A stretch of 64,000 bases of DNA from Actinophytocola sp. (GTDB taxonomy: Bacteria > Actinomycetota > Actinomycetes > Mycobacteriales > Pseudonocardiaceae), in contig NZ_WHTD01000006.1 of NCBI RefSeq assembly GCF_009379765.1, positions 1-64,000 of the forward strand, in the 5' to 3' direction. A model generated the notes under the pieces. The model had not been told where the DNA came from and did not search any database. It worked only from the letters and a program-made list of their open reading frames with translations. Shown here piece by piece: positions 1 through 10,387 of this stretch. Both the position numbers and the translations under genes were made by a program. Positions within the stretch are counted from its first letter, which is position 1. The number at the start of each line of letters is the position of its first letter.

Positions 1-566
1 CGGGACGCGGCCGAGGGCGGCAGGCCGATCACCGCCAGCGCGGCGGCCGCCACGCCGACGCCCACGAACGCGAGCCGCCAGCTCGCCTCGGCGGCCAACC
101 CGCCCAGCAGCGGCGCCGAGGTCTGCCCGGCCGCCTGCATCGACGCGAACAACCCGAGCGACCGGCCGAGCCGCGCCCGCGGCGTCGCCGCCGCGATCGT
201 CGCGATCAGCAGCGGCGTCGTGAACGCGTTGGCCACGCCTTGCACGCCCCGACCGGTCAGCAGCAGCGGGAACGTCGGCGCCATCGCGCACAGCGCGGAC
301 CCGACGATCGACACCACGTACGCCCCGATCACGCTGCGCCGCAGCCCCCACCGCGCGCCGAGGGTCCCGGAGAACAGCATCAGCCCGGCGAACGGCACCA
401 GGTACGCGGTGATCGTCGCGGACGCGCCCGCCGCGGACACGTCGAACTCGGCACCCAGCTCCGGCAGCATCGCCGAGGTGACGCCGCCGCCGAACGGTCC
501 GAGGAACGCGCCGGCATGCAGACCCGCGACCGCGAGGCGACGCCGATCGACCAGCCGATCGACCAC
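1..566 (-). CDS. MFS transporter, N-terminal part (runs off the left edge)
   Basis: Reverse-strand frame from GTG at 566 reads VVDRLVDRRRLAVAGLHAGAFLGPFGGGVTSAMLPELGAEF...GRGVQGVANAFTTPLLIATIAAATPRARLGRSLGLF, typical MFS TM1-TM5 pattern; starts next to the stop of no upstream gene and runs off the edge. Confidence 0.75.
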   Translation of the reverse strand, partial: MVDRLVDRRRLAVAGLHAGAFLGPFGGGVTSAMLPELGAEFDVSAAGASATITAYLVPFAGLMLFSGTLGARWGLRRSVIGAYVVSIVGSALCAMAPTFPLLLTGRGVQGVANAFTTPLLIATIAAATPRARLGRSLGLFASMQAAGQTSAPLLGGLAAEASWRLAFVGVGVAAAALAVIGLPPSAAS

Positions 567-1478
567 TCAGGCGCCAGGACCGGTGGGACCCCGGCCCGGT
601 CCGCCCGGTCGCCGCCTGCGCAGGTAGCGCTCGAACTCCGCGGCGATCGCGTCGCCGCTGGTCTCGTTCAGCGCGGTCTCCGCGTCGCCGCGCTCCTCCA
701 GCGCCCGCACGTAGTTGCGCACGTCCTCGTCCTCGGCGGCCATCTCGCTGACCGTCTGCTGCCATTCCTCGGCCTGGTCGGGCAGCTGGCCTAGCGGCAC
801 CTCCATGTCGAGGACCTCCTCGACCCGGTGCAGCAGCGCGAGTGTGGCCTTCGGTGACGGCGGCTGGGAGACGTAGTGCGGCACCGCGGCCCAGATCGAT
901 ATCGCCGGCACGCCGGCTTGCACGCAGGCGTCCTGCAGCACGCCGACGATGCCGGTCGGGCCCTCGTACCGGGACCGCTCGAGGCCGAACTGGGCGGCCG
1001 ACGCGGCGTCGTACGCCGTTCCGGTCACCGGCACCGGCCGGGTGTGCGGGGTGTCGGCGAGCAGCGCGCCCAGCGTCACCACGGTGGTCACGCCGAGCTG
1101 GTCGATGTGCTCGAGCAGCTCGGCGCAGAACCTGCGCCACCGCATGTTTGGCTCGATGCCGTGCATGAGCACGACGTCCCGGGCGGCCCCCGGCGGGCGG
1201 CACACCGACAGCCGGGTGGTCGGCCACTCGACCCGCCTGGTCACCCCGTCCACCATGCGCACGGTCGGCCGGGTGACCTGGAAGTCGTAGTAGTCGTCGG
1301 GGTCGATCTCGACCAGGTCCGTCGCTTCCCAGGTGAGCTGGAGATGTTCGATCGCGGCGCTGGCGGCGTCTCCCGCGTCGTTCCAACCTTCGAACGCCGC
1401 CACCAGTACTGGCTCGACGAGTGGGCGCTCCTCGTCGGCTGGGGACGGGGTCGGCGGCTGCTGGTCCGGATCGGTCAC
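567..1478 (-). CDS. PAC2 family protein (proteasome assembly chaperone-like)
   Basis: 303 aa; VLVAAFEGWNDAGDAAS ... LMHGIEPNMRWRRF ... TLGALLADTPHTRPVPVTG pattern of actinobacterial PAC2 proteins. Confidence 0.85.
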   Translation of the reverse strand: MTDPDQQPPTPSPADEERPLVEPVLVAAFEGWNDAGDAASAAIEHLQLTWEATDLVEIDPDDYYDFQVTRPTVRMVDGVTRRVEWPTTRLSVCRPPGAARDVVLMHGIEPNMRWRRFCAELLEHIDQLGVTTVVTLGALLADTPHTRPVPVTGTAYDAASAAQFGLERSRYEGPTGIVGVLQDACVQAGVPAISIWAAVPHYVSQPPSPKATLALLHRVEEVLDMEVPLGQLPDQAEEWQQTVSEMAAEDEDVRNYVRALEERGDAETALNETSGDAIAAEFERYLRRRRPGGPGRGPTGPGA

Positions 1479-1530
1479 CGGGCAAGCCTACGACCCGTGC
1501 CGAATGGCGGGGGATCGTAGGCTTGGTCGC

Positions 1531-1737
1531 ATGCCAGCGGACACCACGTCGGGGCTGCTCCACGCCCTGACCGAGCAAGTGCTCGTCGCCGACCGGGCGA
1601 TGGGCGGGGCGATGGGCACGGCGCACCGTGGCCCGGTCAAGGCTGTGCGCAACGTCACAGCGGCCAATCGACGTCCGCGATCCGAGCCGGGCGTGTCGTC
1701 GCTCCACCACCCGGAAGCCAAGTACGTCAACATATGA
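1531..1737 (+). pseudogene. metH: Relic of B12-dependent methionine synthase metH: N-terminal ~25 and C-terminal ~15 residues only
   Basis: MPADTTSGLLHALTEQVLVADRAMG resembles MetH N-terminus; ...SSLHHPEAKYVNI resembles the actinobacterial MetH C-terminus; located between PAC2 and HAD/hisE/hisG, where metH sits in M. tuberculosis. Confidence 0.65.
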
Positions 1738-2414
1738 GCCGAGTCAACAGCCGCCCTGCCGCTGTCCTGTGGGACCTCGACGGCACCCTGCTCGACTCCG
1801 AGAAGCTGTGGGACATCCCGCTGTACGAGCTGACCGAGAAGCTGGGCGGCCAGCTCTCGACGGCCACCCGGCAGGCGATGGTGGGCACCAACGTGATGGT
1901 GACGCTGCGCCTGCTCTACGCCGAGGTGGGCATCCCCGACCCGTCGCCGGAGCAGGTCGCGGACGGCGCGGCGTGGATCGACCGGCGGATGGCCGAGGTG
2001 TTCCGCCAGGACCTGCCGTGGCGCCCCGGCGCCGAGGCCGCGCTCGCCGCGGTCCGCGCCGTGGGCTTCCCGATGGCCCTGGTGACCTCCACCGAGCGGG
2101 ACCTGACCGAGATCGCCCTCGGCACGGTCGGCCGGCACCTGTTCGACGTGACGGTCTGCGGCGACGAGGTCGACGGCCTCAACAAGCCGCTGCCCGAGCC
2201 GTACCTCAAGGCGTGCCGCCTGCTCGGCGTCGACCCGGCGGCCTGTGTCGCGATCGAGGACTCACCGACCGGCACCGCCTCGGCGGTGGCGGCGGGCTGC
2301 ACGGTGCTCGTGGTCCCCTGCGAGGTCCCGGTGGAGCCGGGGGAGCGGCGCGTGTTCCGCTCCTCGCTCAACGGGCTGACGGTGGCCGACCTGACCGGTC
2401 TGTTCAGCGGTTGA
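1734..2414 (+). CDS. HAD family hydrolase/phosphatase
   Basis: LWDLDGTLLDSEKLWD, LVTSTERD, KPLPEPYLKACRLLGVDPAACVAIEDSPTG HAD motifs. Confidence 0.92.
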   Translation: MSRVNSRPAAVLWDLDGTLLDSEKLWDIPLYELTEKLGGQLSTATRQAMVGTNVMVTLRLLYAEVGIPDPSPEQVADGAAWIDRRMAEVFRQDLPWRPGAEAALAAVRAVGFPMALVTSTERDLTEIALGTVGRHLFDVTVCGDEVDGLNKPLPEPYLKACRLLGVDPAACVAIEDSPTGTASAVAAGCTVLVVPCEVPVEPGERRVFRSSLNGLTVADLTGLFSG

Positions 2415-2424
2415 ACCTACCCTC

Positions 2425-2590
2425 AGTCGATCTTCACGACTTCCGACCTGACACCGGGGTAGCTGGTCGAACCGCGCGGCGGCGTCGGTGGTCAGCAGAA
2501 CGCTGCCGTATCAAGGATCAGCCGGCGGGCCACGCACGCTCCCGGTCGTCCTGCCACTCGCGGTTCGGTGACGTCTCCGTGGTGATGTCC
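2425..2590 (-). pseudogene. Possible VapBC-like toxin-antitoxin remnant (PIN toxin with internal deletion)
   Basis: Reverse strand: ...WQDDRERAWPAG* overlapping VARRLILDTAA then LLTTDAAARFDQLP; PIN-like start and end with no middle. Confidence 0.35.
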
Positions 2591-2613
2591 GGTGCGGGCG
2601 CGCTTCGGGCGGG

Positions 2614-2895
2614 ATGAAAGGATCTGTGCTCGTGAAGACGTTCGACGAGCTGTTCGCCGAACTCCGCGACCGGGCCGCCAGCCGGCCCGAGGGCTCCGGC
2701 ACCGTCGCCGCGCTCGACGCGGGGGTGCACGCGCAGGGCAAGAAGGTGCTCGAGGAGGCCGGCGAGGTGTGGATCGCCGCCGAGCACGAGTCCGACGAGC
2801 GCCTTGCCGAGGAGGTGTCCCAGCTGTTGTACCGGGTGCAGGTGCTGATGCTGGGCCGCGGCCTCACCCTCGACGACGTGTACCGCCACCTCTGA
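2614..2895 (+). CDS. hisE: Phosphoribosyl-ATP diphosphatase
   Basis: 93 aa; [13 protein letters not shown]...[18 protein letters not shown]...[15 protein letters not shown]; next to hisG. Confidence 0.95.
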   Translation: MKGSVLVKTFDELFAELRDRAASRPEGSGTVAALDAGVHAQGKKVLEEAGEVWIAAEHESDERLAEEVSQLLYRVQVLMLGRGLTLDDVYRHL

Positions 2896-2921
2896 GCCGT
2901 ATCTCCGAGCCCACTGGAGTC

Positions 2922-3773
2922 ATGATCATGCTGCGGGTTGCCGTGCCGAACAAGGGCGCGCTGGCCGGTCCGGCCGCCGAGATGCTCGCCGAGGCCGGGT
3001 ACCGCGGGCGACACGAGTCGCGCGACCTGACCGTGCTCGACCCCACGAACGACGTGGAGTTCTTCTTCCTGCGTCCCAAGGACATCGCGGTCTACGTCGG
3101 GTCGGGCGATCTCGACCTCGGGATCACCGGGCGCGACCTGGCGCTGGACTCCGGCGCGCCGGTGACCGAGCGGCTCGCCCTCGGCTTCGGCGGCTCCACG
3201 TTCCGCTATGCCGCGCCGGCGGGCCGCACGTGGGAGGTCGGGGAGCTCGCGGGCAGGCGGCTCGCCACGTCCTACCCCCGCCTCGTGCGGGAGGACCTGG
3301 CCGCCCGTGGGATCACGGCGGAGGTGATCCGGCTCGACGGCGCGGTGGAGATCTCCGTGCAGCTCGGCCTGGCCGACGCGATCGCGGATGTCGTCGGCTC
3401 GGGCCGGACGCTGCGCCAGCACAACCTGGTGGCCTTCGGCGACCCGATCTGCGAGTCGGAGGCGGTGCTGCTGCACGGCACCAACGCGGACGGCTCCGCG
3501 ACCAAGGACCAGCTCGCGGCCCGGCTGCAGGGTGTGGTGTTCGCGCAGCAGTACATGATGCTGGACTACGACTGCCCGAAGGCGCTGCTCGACCGGGCGA
3601 TCACGGTGACGCCGGGCCTCGAGTCGCCGACGGTCGCGCCGCTCGCCGACCCGGAGTGGGTGGCGGTGCGGGCGATGGTGCCGCGCAACGAGGCCAACCC
3701 GGTGATGGACCGCCTGGCCGCCCTCGGCGCGAAGGCCGTGCTGGCCTCCGACATCCGCTCCTGCCGCCTCTGA
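2922..3773 (+). CDS. hisG: ATP phosphoribosyltransferase
   Basis: [25 protein letters not shown]...[20 protein letters not shown]; long-form HisG. Confidence 0.95.
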   Translation: MIMLRVAVPNKGALAGPAAEMLAEAGYRGRHESRDLTVLDPTNDVEFFFLRPKDIAVYVGSGDLDLGITGRDLALDSGAPVTERLALGFGGSTFRYAAPAGRTWEVGELAGRRLATSYPRLVREDLAARGITAEVIRLDGAVEISVQLGLADAIADVVGSGRTLRQHNLVAFGDPICESEAVLLHGTNADGSATKDQLAARLQGVVFAQQYMMLDYDCPKALLDRAITVTPGLESPTVAPLADPEWVAVRAMVPRNEANPVMDRLAALGAKAVLASDIRSCRL

Positions 3774-3780
3774 CGCGGCG

Positions 3781-4560
3781 CTAACGCTGCGGCCGGACCA
3801 GGAGCGCCTGGGCGCCGCGGCCGACCGGGCCGGTGAGGTCGTGCAGGACGCTGAACGCGGTGCCGATCCCGTTCGGTCCGATCGCCGTGGTGGCGTCCAA
3901 GGCGATCCACTCGCCCGCGGGCTCGCGGTGGAGATGGACGGTCAGCTCGGAGTTGATGAAGAGCCAGTCGTGCGGGTCCATCCGGCCGGAGACGCCGTTG
4001 CCGGAGTCGGCCACGACCAGCAGGCGCTGCAGCCCGGTCGGCCGCTCGCCCGCGACGAGGTCGACGCCCTGGCGGGCCCAGACCGTGGCGGGGCCGGGCT
4101 TGCCGAGGTGGCCCTCCAGCGCACGCCACTCCATCGCGTCGAGGTATCCGGCGCCCCAGCTCTCCGGGCGGTGCATCGGCTCCCCGTCCTCGGGCGGCGC
4201 CAGCCGCTCGTCGACGGCGACCGCCACCGCGCCGGTGTCCGAGGCGATGTGGCGCCATGCCCGGGCGCGGGCCACCGTCCGGTCACCGGCCTTGAGCTCG
4301 GCCCCGAGCAGCTCCACGGCCCGCCCCGGCCGTTCGACGCTCACCGTGACCTCCACCTCGGCCACCGGCACCGGGCCCAGGATCTCGACCGTGAACCGGG
4401 CCATGAGCATCGGCGCGTTCGTCGGAAGGTTCTCCATGGCCCGCGCGAGGAGGGCACTCGGCGGGCCCAGGTGCTGGGTCGTGGCGGACCAGGGGCCGGT
4501 GGTGTGGACGGTGGAGGTGAACCTGCCGTCGCCCAAGGGCTCGTAGAACGCGTCGGTCAT
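3781..4560 (-). CDS. Thioesterase family protein (acyl-CoA thioesterase-like, double hotdog)
   Basis: MTDAFYEPLGDGRFTSTVHTTGPWSATTQHLGPPSALLARAMEN...; start chosen at the internal Met. Confidence 0.75.
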   Translation of the reverse strand: MTDAFYEPLGDGRFTSTVHTTGPWSATTQHLGPPSALLARAMENLPTNAPMLMARFTVEILGPVPVAEVEVTVSVERPGRAVELLGAELKAGDRTVARARAWRHIASDTGAVAVAVDERLAPPEDGEPMHRPESWGAGYLDAMEWRALEGHLGKPGPATVWARQGVDLVAGERPTGLQRLLVVADSGNGVSGRMDPHDWLFINSELTVHLHREPAGEWIALDATTAIGPNGIGTAFSVLHDLTGPVGRGAQALLVRPQR

Positions 4561-4614
4561 GACTCCGGAAGTTAGCGGACGTTCACCTCGGGGCGCATCC
4601 GGCACACCACGACA

Positions 4615-5496
4615 TCAGTCGGCGCGGTCCAGGGGTGTCTCCTCGCCGGGGTCGGGCTCGGGCCAGCCCGGGTACTCCGGTGGCGTGCCGCCGAAGGCAG
4701 GGCACCGGGCCTGGTGGGCGCACCAGTCGCACAGCCGGCTCTTGTTCGGGCGGAAGTCGCCGGTCTTGCCCGCCCGCAGGATCGCCTGCCACACCGCGTC
4801 GAGGGTGCGCTCGAAGCGGGTGAGCTCGGCCTCGTCGGGGGTGTAGGTGAGGGACTGGCGGTCGGCCAGGTACATCAGGCGGAGCTGACGGGGCACCGTG
4901 CCGCGCAGCCGCCACACGACCAGCGCGTAGAACTTCATCTGGAACAGCGCCTTGGCCTCGCCGATCTCGCGGGGCGCGGTGCCGGTCTTGTAGTCGACCA
5001 CCCGGATCTCGCCGGTCGGTGCCACGTCGAGCCGGTCGATGTAGCCGCGGAGCAGGACCCCGGAGGCCAGCTCGGTCTCGACCAGCAGCTCGCGTGCCTC
5101 GGGGTCGAGGCGGCGCGGATCCTCCAGGGTGAAGTAGCCGTCGATGAGGCGGGTGGCCGACTCGAGCCACGACGCCAGGGCGTCGTCCTCGGTGAACAGC
5201 TCCGCCAGCTCAGGGCGCTCCTCGCGCAGCCGCTGCCACACCGGCGACAGCAGCGCGTGGGCCCGGTCCGGCACCCGCTCGGCGGCCGGCAGACCGAACA
5301 GCTCCTCCAGCACCGCGTGCACCACGATGCCGCGGACCTGCGCGGGCGTGGGTGTCTCGGGCAGCCGGTCGACCGCGCGGAAGCGGTAGAGCAGCGGGCA
5401 CTGCTTGAAGTCCCCGGCCCGGGACGGCGACAGCGCCGGCCGTCGGGGCGCCGGGGTGCCGGCCTCCGAAGTGGGCAGCGTCGCTGTGTCGGTCAT
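4615..5496 (-). CDS. RecB family exonuclease / PD-(D/E)XK nuclease family protein
   Basis: LSPSRAGDFKQCPLLYRFR...IRVVDYKTGTAP...LCDWCAHQARCPAFGG: PD-(D/E)XK core and C-terminal Cys cluster. Confidence 0.9.
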   Translation of the reverse strand: MTDTATLPTSEAGTPAPRRPALSPSRAGDFKQCPLLYRFRAVDRLPETPTPAQVRGIVVHAVLEELFGLPAAERVPDRAHALLSPVWQRLREERPELAELFTEDDALASWLESATRLIDGYFTLEDPRRLDPEARELLVETELASGVLLRGYIDRLDVAPTGEIRVVDYKTGTAPREIGEAKALFQMKFYALVVWRLRGTVPRQLRLMYLADRQSLTYTPDEAELTRFERTLDAVWQAILRAGKTGDFRPNKSRLCDWCAHQARCPAFGGTPPEYPGWPEPDPGEETPLDRAD

Positions 5497-5613
5497 GGCA
5501 CGAACCCTAGGCGAGGGCACCGACACTCTCGGGAGGCCCACCGCCGCGAGTCAACCCGATCGAGGGGTGCGGCCATCACCGCGTCCCCACACTTTGCCCC
5601 ATACTCTTTCAGG

Positions 5614-6735
5614 GTGAGCGCCATCTGGACGCCGGACCGCGAGGGCGGCCTGCTGCTGTTCCGGTTCCGTGGCGTGCCCGTCCTGCTGTCCCCGTCCTGG
5701 TGGGTGGGGTCGGTCGCGGTCATCGTGCTCTACGCGCCGCTCGTCAGCCGGTTCCTTCCGGAGGCGACCGCGGTCGTGTCGATACTGCTGGCCGCCGCTT
5801 TCGCGATCCTGCTCGGCGCGTCCGTGCTGGCCCACGAGCTCGGCCATTGCGTCGTCGCGTTGCATCTCGGGATTCCGGTGCGCCGGCTCCGGCTGTTCCT
5901 CCTCGGCGGGCTGGCCGAGATCACCCGGACGCCCCGGCGGCCCGCGCACGAGGGCGTGATCGCGGCGGCCGGGCCCGCGGTGTCGGCGGTGCTCGCCGCG
6001 CTGTGCGGGTTCATCCTCCTGTTCATGCCCGCCGAGGGACCGGTGTGGCTGCTGGTGCTGGAGTGCGCCGTCGCCAACGTCGCGGTCGCGGTCTTCAACC
6101 TGCTGCCCGGCCTGCCGCTCGACGGCGGCCGGATGCTGCGCGCCGGCGTGTGGGCCGTGTCCGGGGACCGCGGCGTCGGCACCAGGGCCGCCGTCGTCGG
6201 CGGGTGGCTCGTCGCCGGGCTGCTGATGCTGTGGGCCCTCTGGGGTCTCGCGACCGAGAGCCCGGACCGATGGCTGCGCCTCGGCGTCTGCGCCCTGACC
6301 GCGTGGTTCGTCGCGTCCGGCGCGCGTGGCGAGCTGGCCGCCGACCACCGCCGCAGCTGGCCGGAAGGGCTCACGCTCGCCGACCTCACCCGGCCGATCC
6401 TGCAGCTGCCCGCGGAGAGTCCGGTCGCCGACGCGCTCAGCGCGGCCGCGGGCCGGGGCGTCGTGCTGGTCCGCGCCGACGGCGTCGCCGCCGGGCTGCT
6501 CGACCCGTACGCCGCGGAGCGGCTGGCCGAACGGTCCCCGATGGCACCGGCCGAGCAGGCCGCCGAGCCCATCCGGCCGGAGTCCGTGCTGTTGGACTCC
6601 GAGCCGGGGGAGGACATCGTCGAGCGCGTGCAGGAGACCGCCGCGTGGCAGTTCCTGGTGGTGGACCAGGACGGCCGGCCCGCGGGCGTGCTTCGCCGCG
6701 AGGACCTGCGCGCCGGCCTCACCGGTCGGCGTTAG
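5614..6735 (+). CDS. Site-2 protease family (M50) membrane metalloprotease
   Basis: VLAHELGHCVVAL (HExxH), NLLPGLPLDGGRML, multiple TM segments, CBS-like C-terminus. Confidence 0.92.
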   Translation: MSAIWTPDREGGLLLFRFRGVPVLLSPSWWVGSVAVIVLYAPLVSRFLPEATAVVSILLAAAFAILLGASVLAHELGHCVVALHLGIPVRRLRLFLLGGLAEITRTPRRPAHEGVIAAAGPAVSAVLAALCGFILLFMPAEGPVWLLVLECAVANVAVAVFNLLPGLPLDGGRMLRAGVWAVSGDRGVGTRAAVVGGWLVAGLLMLWALWGLATESPDRWLRLGVCALTAWFVASGARGELAADHRRSWPEGLTLADLTRPILQLPAESPVADALSAAAGRGVVLVRADGVAAGLLDPYAAERLAERSPMAPAEQAAEPIRPESVLLDSEPGEDIVERVQETAAWQFLVVDQDGRPAGVLRREDLRAGLTGRR

Positions 6736-7496
6736 TTCGTGGTCGGGATCGGGTTCGGCGGCAGCCGGCGGCTCGTGGACGGACGGTCACCGTCACCGTC
6801 ACCGTCATGGTCGTCACCGTTGTCGGCGGTCGGCGACGGGCGGTCCTCGTCCTCGTCGCGGTAGAGGCCGCACACCGTCCAGTCGCCGTCCTCCTTGGCG
6901 ACCGTCATCTTCCGCGAGTCCCCGTCGTCGTCCTCGACGGTCTGGGTCAGGGTGAACGTGGCGCCGTCGGACGTCGGCTCGTAGTCCTTCATGGTGAGGC
7001 CGACCTCGGGCTGGTCGCCGGGCGATGCGCTGTGGCTCTTCGAGAAGTCGCGCGCGTCCTCGATCTCCTCGTCGAGCTTCTCGTAGTCGCCCGCGCAGGC
7101 GAGCGGCTGGAGCGGGTGGAGGTCGATGTCCTGGAGGTCGGTGTTGAGGATCGTCGTCAGCTTCCCCACGTACGACTCGGCCGCCGACCGCGCGTCGCCG
7201 CCACCGCCACCGCTCCCGGTGTCGTCGTCCTTGCCGAGCAGGAGGTACGCGCCGACCCCGCCACCACCCACGACGAGGATCGCGACGATGACCAAGCTGG
7301 TGATCAGCCCGGTCCGCGGCTTGGCCGGCGGCGGTCCGACCGGGAAGCCACCCTGGTCTCCTGCGCCCCAGGGCGTCTGCGGCGGCTGGGGTGGGTACGG
7401 CCCCTGGTTGCGGGGGCCCTGGTGGTAAGGACCTTGCGGTCCGTAGGGACCCGGCTGCTGACCGTACGGACCCGGTGGTTGCGGCGGATAGGTCAT
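6732..7496 (-). CDS. Pro/Gly/Gln-rich N-terminus single-pass membrane protein with extracytoplasmic Cys-pair domain (paralog 1)
   Basis: MTYPPQPPGPYGQQPGPYG... TM LITSLVIVAILVVGGGGVGAYLLL ... LACAGDY ... DGDWTVCG. Confidence 0.8.
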   Translation of the reverse strand: MTYPPQPPGPYGQQPGPYGPQGPYHQGPRNQGPYPPQPPQTPWGAGDQGGFPVGPPPAKPRTGLITSLVIVAILVVGGGGVGAYLLLGKDDDTGSGGGGGDARSAAESYVGKLTTILNTDLQDIDLHPLQPLACAGDYEKLDEEIEDARDFSKSHSASPGDQPEVGLTMKDYEPTSDGATFTLTQTVEDDDGDSRKMTVAKEDGDWTVCGLYRDEDEDRPSPTADNGDDHDGDGDGDRPSTSRRLPPNPIPTTN

Positions 7497-7511
7497 GGCT
7501 CCCCCTGGTGA

Positions 7512-8465
<954 letters not shown>

Positions 8466-8469
8466 CCGG

Positions 8470-9018
8470 TCAGGGCACGCACCACTTGCCGCCGCGCTTC
8501 TCAAGCGGCAGCGGCACTACCGTCGGCTCGCTGCCGGCGATGGTCAGCTCGACCTGTGCGGTGGCCTTGTCGCCGGTGATCTGCGGGTTCTCGACCAGCC
8601 GCGCGGTGGCCTCCGGCGGGAACTCCTCGACCGTGCCGACCGCGCTCGGGTCGCAGGCGAGCTCCTCCATCGCGGAGACGTCCCGGCTCTCGATCGCCGC
8701 GGCGGCCTCCTCGGCGACCGTGCGCGCCGCGGCCACGTTCTCGTCCGCGGGCGGCGGCGGGGTGGTCAGCGGGCCGGGCTGCTCGCCGCCCGGCTCGGGG
8801 GTGGGTGCCTCCGAGCTCGGTGGCGCCGAGCCCGTGATGGTCGGCAGGTTCGGGTCGGCGTTGTCGTCGTCGCCGGGCTTGACCAGCAGGTAGACGACCA
8901 GGCCGACCACCGCCAGCACGACGACCGCGGCGACGATCGCCACGACGGCCCCGCGTCTGCTCGCCGGCTTCTCCGGTGGGTCCTGGTTCGTACCCGGGTC
9001 CTCGTTGGTGTCGGTCAC
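8470..9018 (-). CDS. Single-pass membrane protein, Cys-pair ectodomain (paralog 2)
   Basis: VTDTNEDPGTNQDPPEKP... TM AVVAIVAAVVVLAVVGLVVYLLV ... EELACDPS ... GGKWCVP. Confidence 0.75.
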   Translation of the reverse strand: MTDTNEDPGTNQDPPEKPASRRGAVVAIVAAVVVLAVVGLVVYLLVKPGDDDNADPNLPTITGSAPPSSEAPTPEPGGEQPGPLTTPPPPADENVAAARTVAEEAAAAIESRDVSAMEELACDPSAVGTVEEFPPEATARLVENPQITGDKATAQVELTIAGSEPTVVPLPLEKRGGKWCVP

Positions 9019-9028
9019 CGGACCGCCC

Positions 9029-9529
9029 TCAGATCGCCACGCACCAGCCGTCCTCCCTGTTCTCCAGCAACAACGCGGTCTCACCGTCCCCGACGGTCAC
9101 CTGTGCGGTGCCGACCGTTCCTTCCAGTACCTCGACCTTGCCGAGCCGAACGTTGCGTCCTTCGGTCACCGAGTAGAGCGTGCCCGGGTTGGCGCGCTCG
9201 CAGGTGAGCCCGGTGGCCGCGGCCTCGTCGCGGTCGTTCACCGCGTCAACGTAGTCGCGCGCGGTTGCCTCCAGGTCGTCGGTGCCACCGGGATCCGGTC
9301 CCTGGACCGCGGACGAGCCCGACCCGGTGCCCGACCCGGTGTCCGGCTCCGAGCCGCCGCCGGTCCCCTGGGACGGCGGCGCGGTCGAGCCGGGGGACCG
9401 CGGCGCGCTCGTCCCGGTCGCCGGCGGTGGCGCCGCCTCCTCCGGGTCGTCCGGGCCGAACAGCAGGTAGATGACGAGGCCGATGGCACCCAGCACCAGC
9501 AGAAGGCCCAGCAGCAGCACGGCGATCAT
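9029..9529 (-). CDS. Single-pass membrane protein, Cys-pair ectodomain (paralog 3); start uncertain
   Basis: MIAVLLLGLLLVLGAIGLVIYLLFG ... ARDYVDAVNDRDEAAATGLTCERA ... DGWCVAI. Confidence 0.7.
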   Translation of the reverse strand: MIAVLLLGLLLVLGAIGLVIYLLFGPDDPEEAAPPPATGTSAPRSPGSTAPPSQGTGGGSEPDTGSGTGSGSSAVQGPDPGGTDDLEATARDYVDAVNDRDEAAATGLTCERANPGTLYSVTEGRNVRLGKVEVLEGTVGTAQVTVGDGETALLLENREDGWCVAI

Positions 9530-9561
9530 GCCGGCGCGGCGGACCAGCGGCCGGTCGGTGA

Positions 9562-10233
9562 TCAGGCCTCCCCCTCACCGCAGAACCGCCACTCGCCGTC
9601 CTCCTCGACGATCTTGATGAAGATGCTCGGCCGCTCGGTCGTGCCGCCCTGGGACAGCTCGAGGTCGATGTTGGCGGTCGCGGTGTTGCCGTTGACGTCC
9701 GGCTCGCCGCTGGCGGTGGCCGTGATGTCGAAGGGCGCGAGGGTGGTCTCGAGCTCGGAGGTGTCCGTGCCGTACTTGCTCTTGTAGGCCGCACAGGCGC
9801 TGTCGACGACCTCGCCGAAGCTCTTGTTCTCGTACGCGGTCATGTAGGCGTCGCGCACGTCGTCCGGGGTGTTGCTGGAGTTGTTCTCGTCGGTGGGCTC
9901 GTCGTCCGTCGTGGTGTCGTCGTCCGTGGGGTCGGTCGTCGGGTCGTCGGACTTCGGCGCCTCGGTCTTGCCGTCGTCCTGCGCGGCCGGCTTGTCGTCC
10001 TTGTTGAGCACGACGAGCGCCACGCCACCGCCGCCGACGACCAGCAGCACGATCACCACGATCGCGACGATCATGCCGGTGTTGCGCTTCTTCGGCGGTG
10101 GGGGCGGAGGAGTTCCGTAGCTGCCGAGGCCCTGGTAGGCGGACTGGCCGCCGTAGGGCGGAGTCTGCGGGGGTCGCTGCTGCCCGTACGGGTCCTGCCC
10201 GTACGGACCCGGCGGCTGCGGTGGGTAGGTCAT
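9562..10233 (-). CDS. Pro/Gly/Gln-rich membrane protein, Cys-pair ectodomain (paralog 4)
   Basis: MTYPPQPPGPYGQDPYGQQ... TM MIVAIVVIVLLVVGGGGVALVVL ... VVDSACAAYKS ... DGEWRFCGEG. Confidence 0.8.
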   Translation of the reverse strand: MTYPPQPPGPYGQDPYGQQRPPQTPPYGGQSAYQGLGSYGTPPPPPPKKRNTGMIVAIVVIVLLVVGGGGVALVVLNKDDKPAAQDDGKTEAPKSDDPTTDPTDDDTTTDDEPTDENNSSNTPDDVRDAYMTAYENKSFGEVVDSACAAYKSKYGTDTSELETTLAPFDITATASGEPDVNGNTATANIDLELSQGGTTERPSIFIKIVEEDGEWRFCGEGEA

Positions 10234-10331
10234 CTCGGCCCGGACTCCTTCAACAGGTGTGCCAACACAAGCTAGACGGAGTCGCCGAACGACCCGTTCC
10301 CCCGGAAGACATCGTATTGTCCCGATTACGG

Positions 10332-10367
10332 CGATCGCCGCCGGGACCCGGGCCCCGGCGGCGATCG
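10332..10367 (-). terminator. Strong GC hairpin downstream of the 10388-11074 gene
   Basis: CGATCGCCGCCGGG-8nt-CCCGGCGGCGATCG, 14-bp perfect stem. Confidence 0.6.
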
Positions 10368-10387
10368 TCATCGAGTTGTGGCACCCG

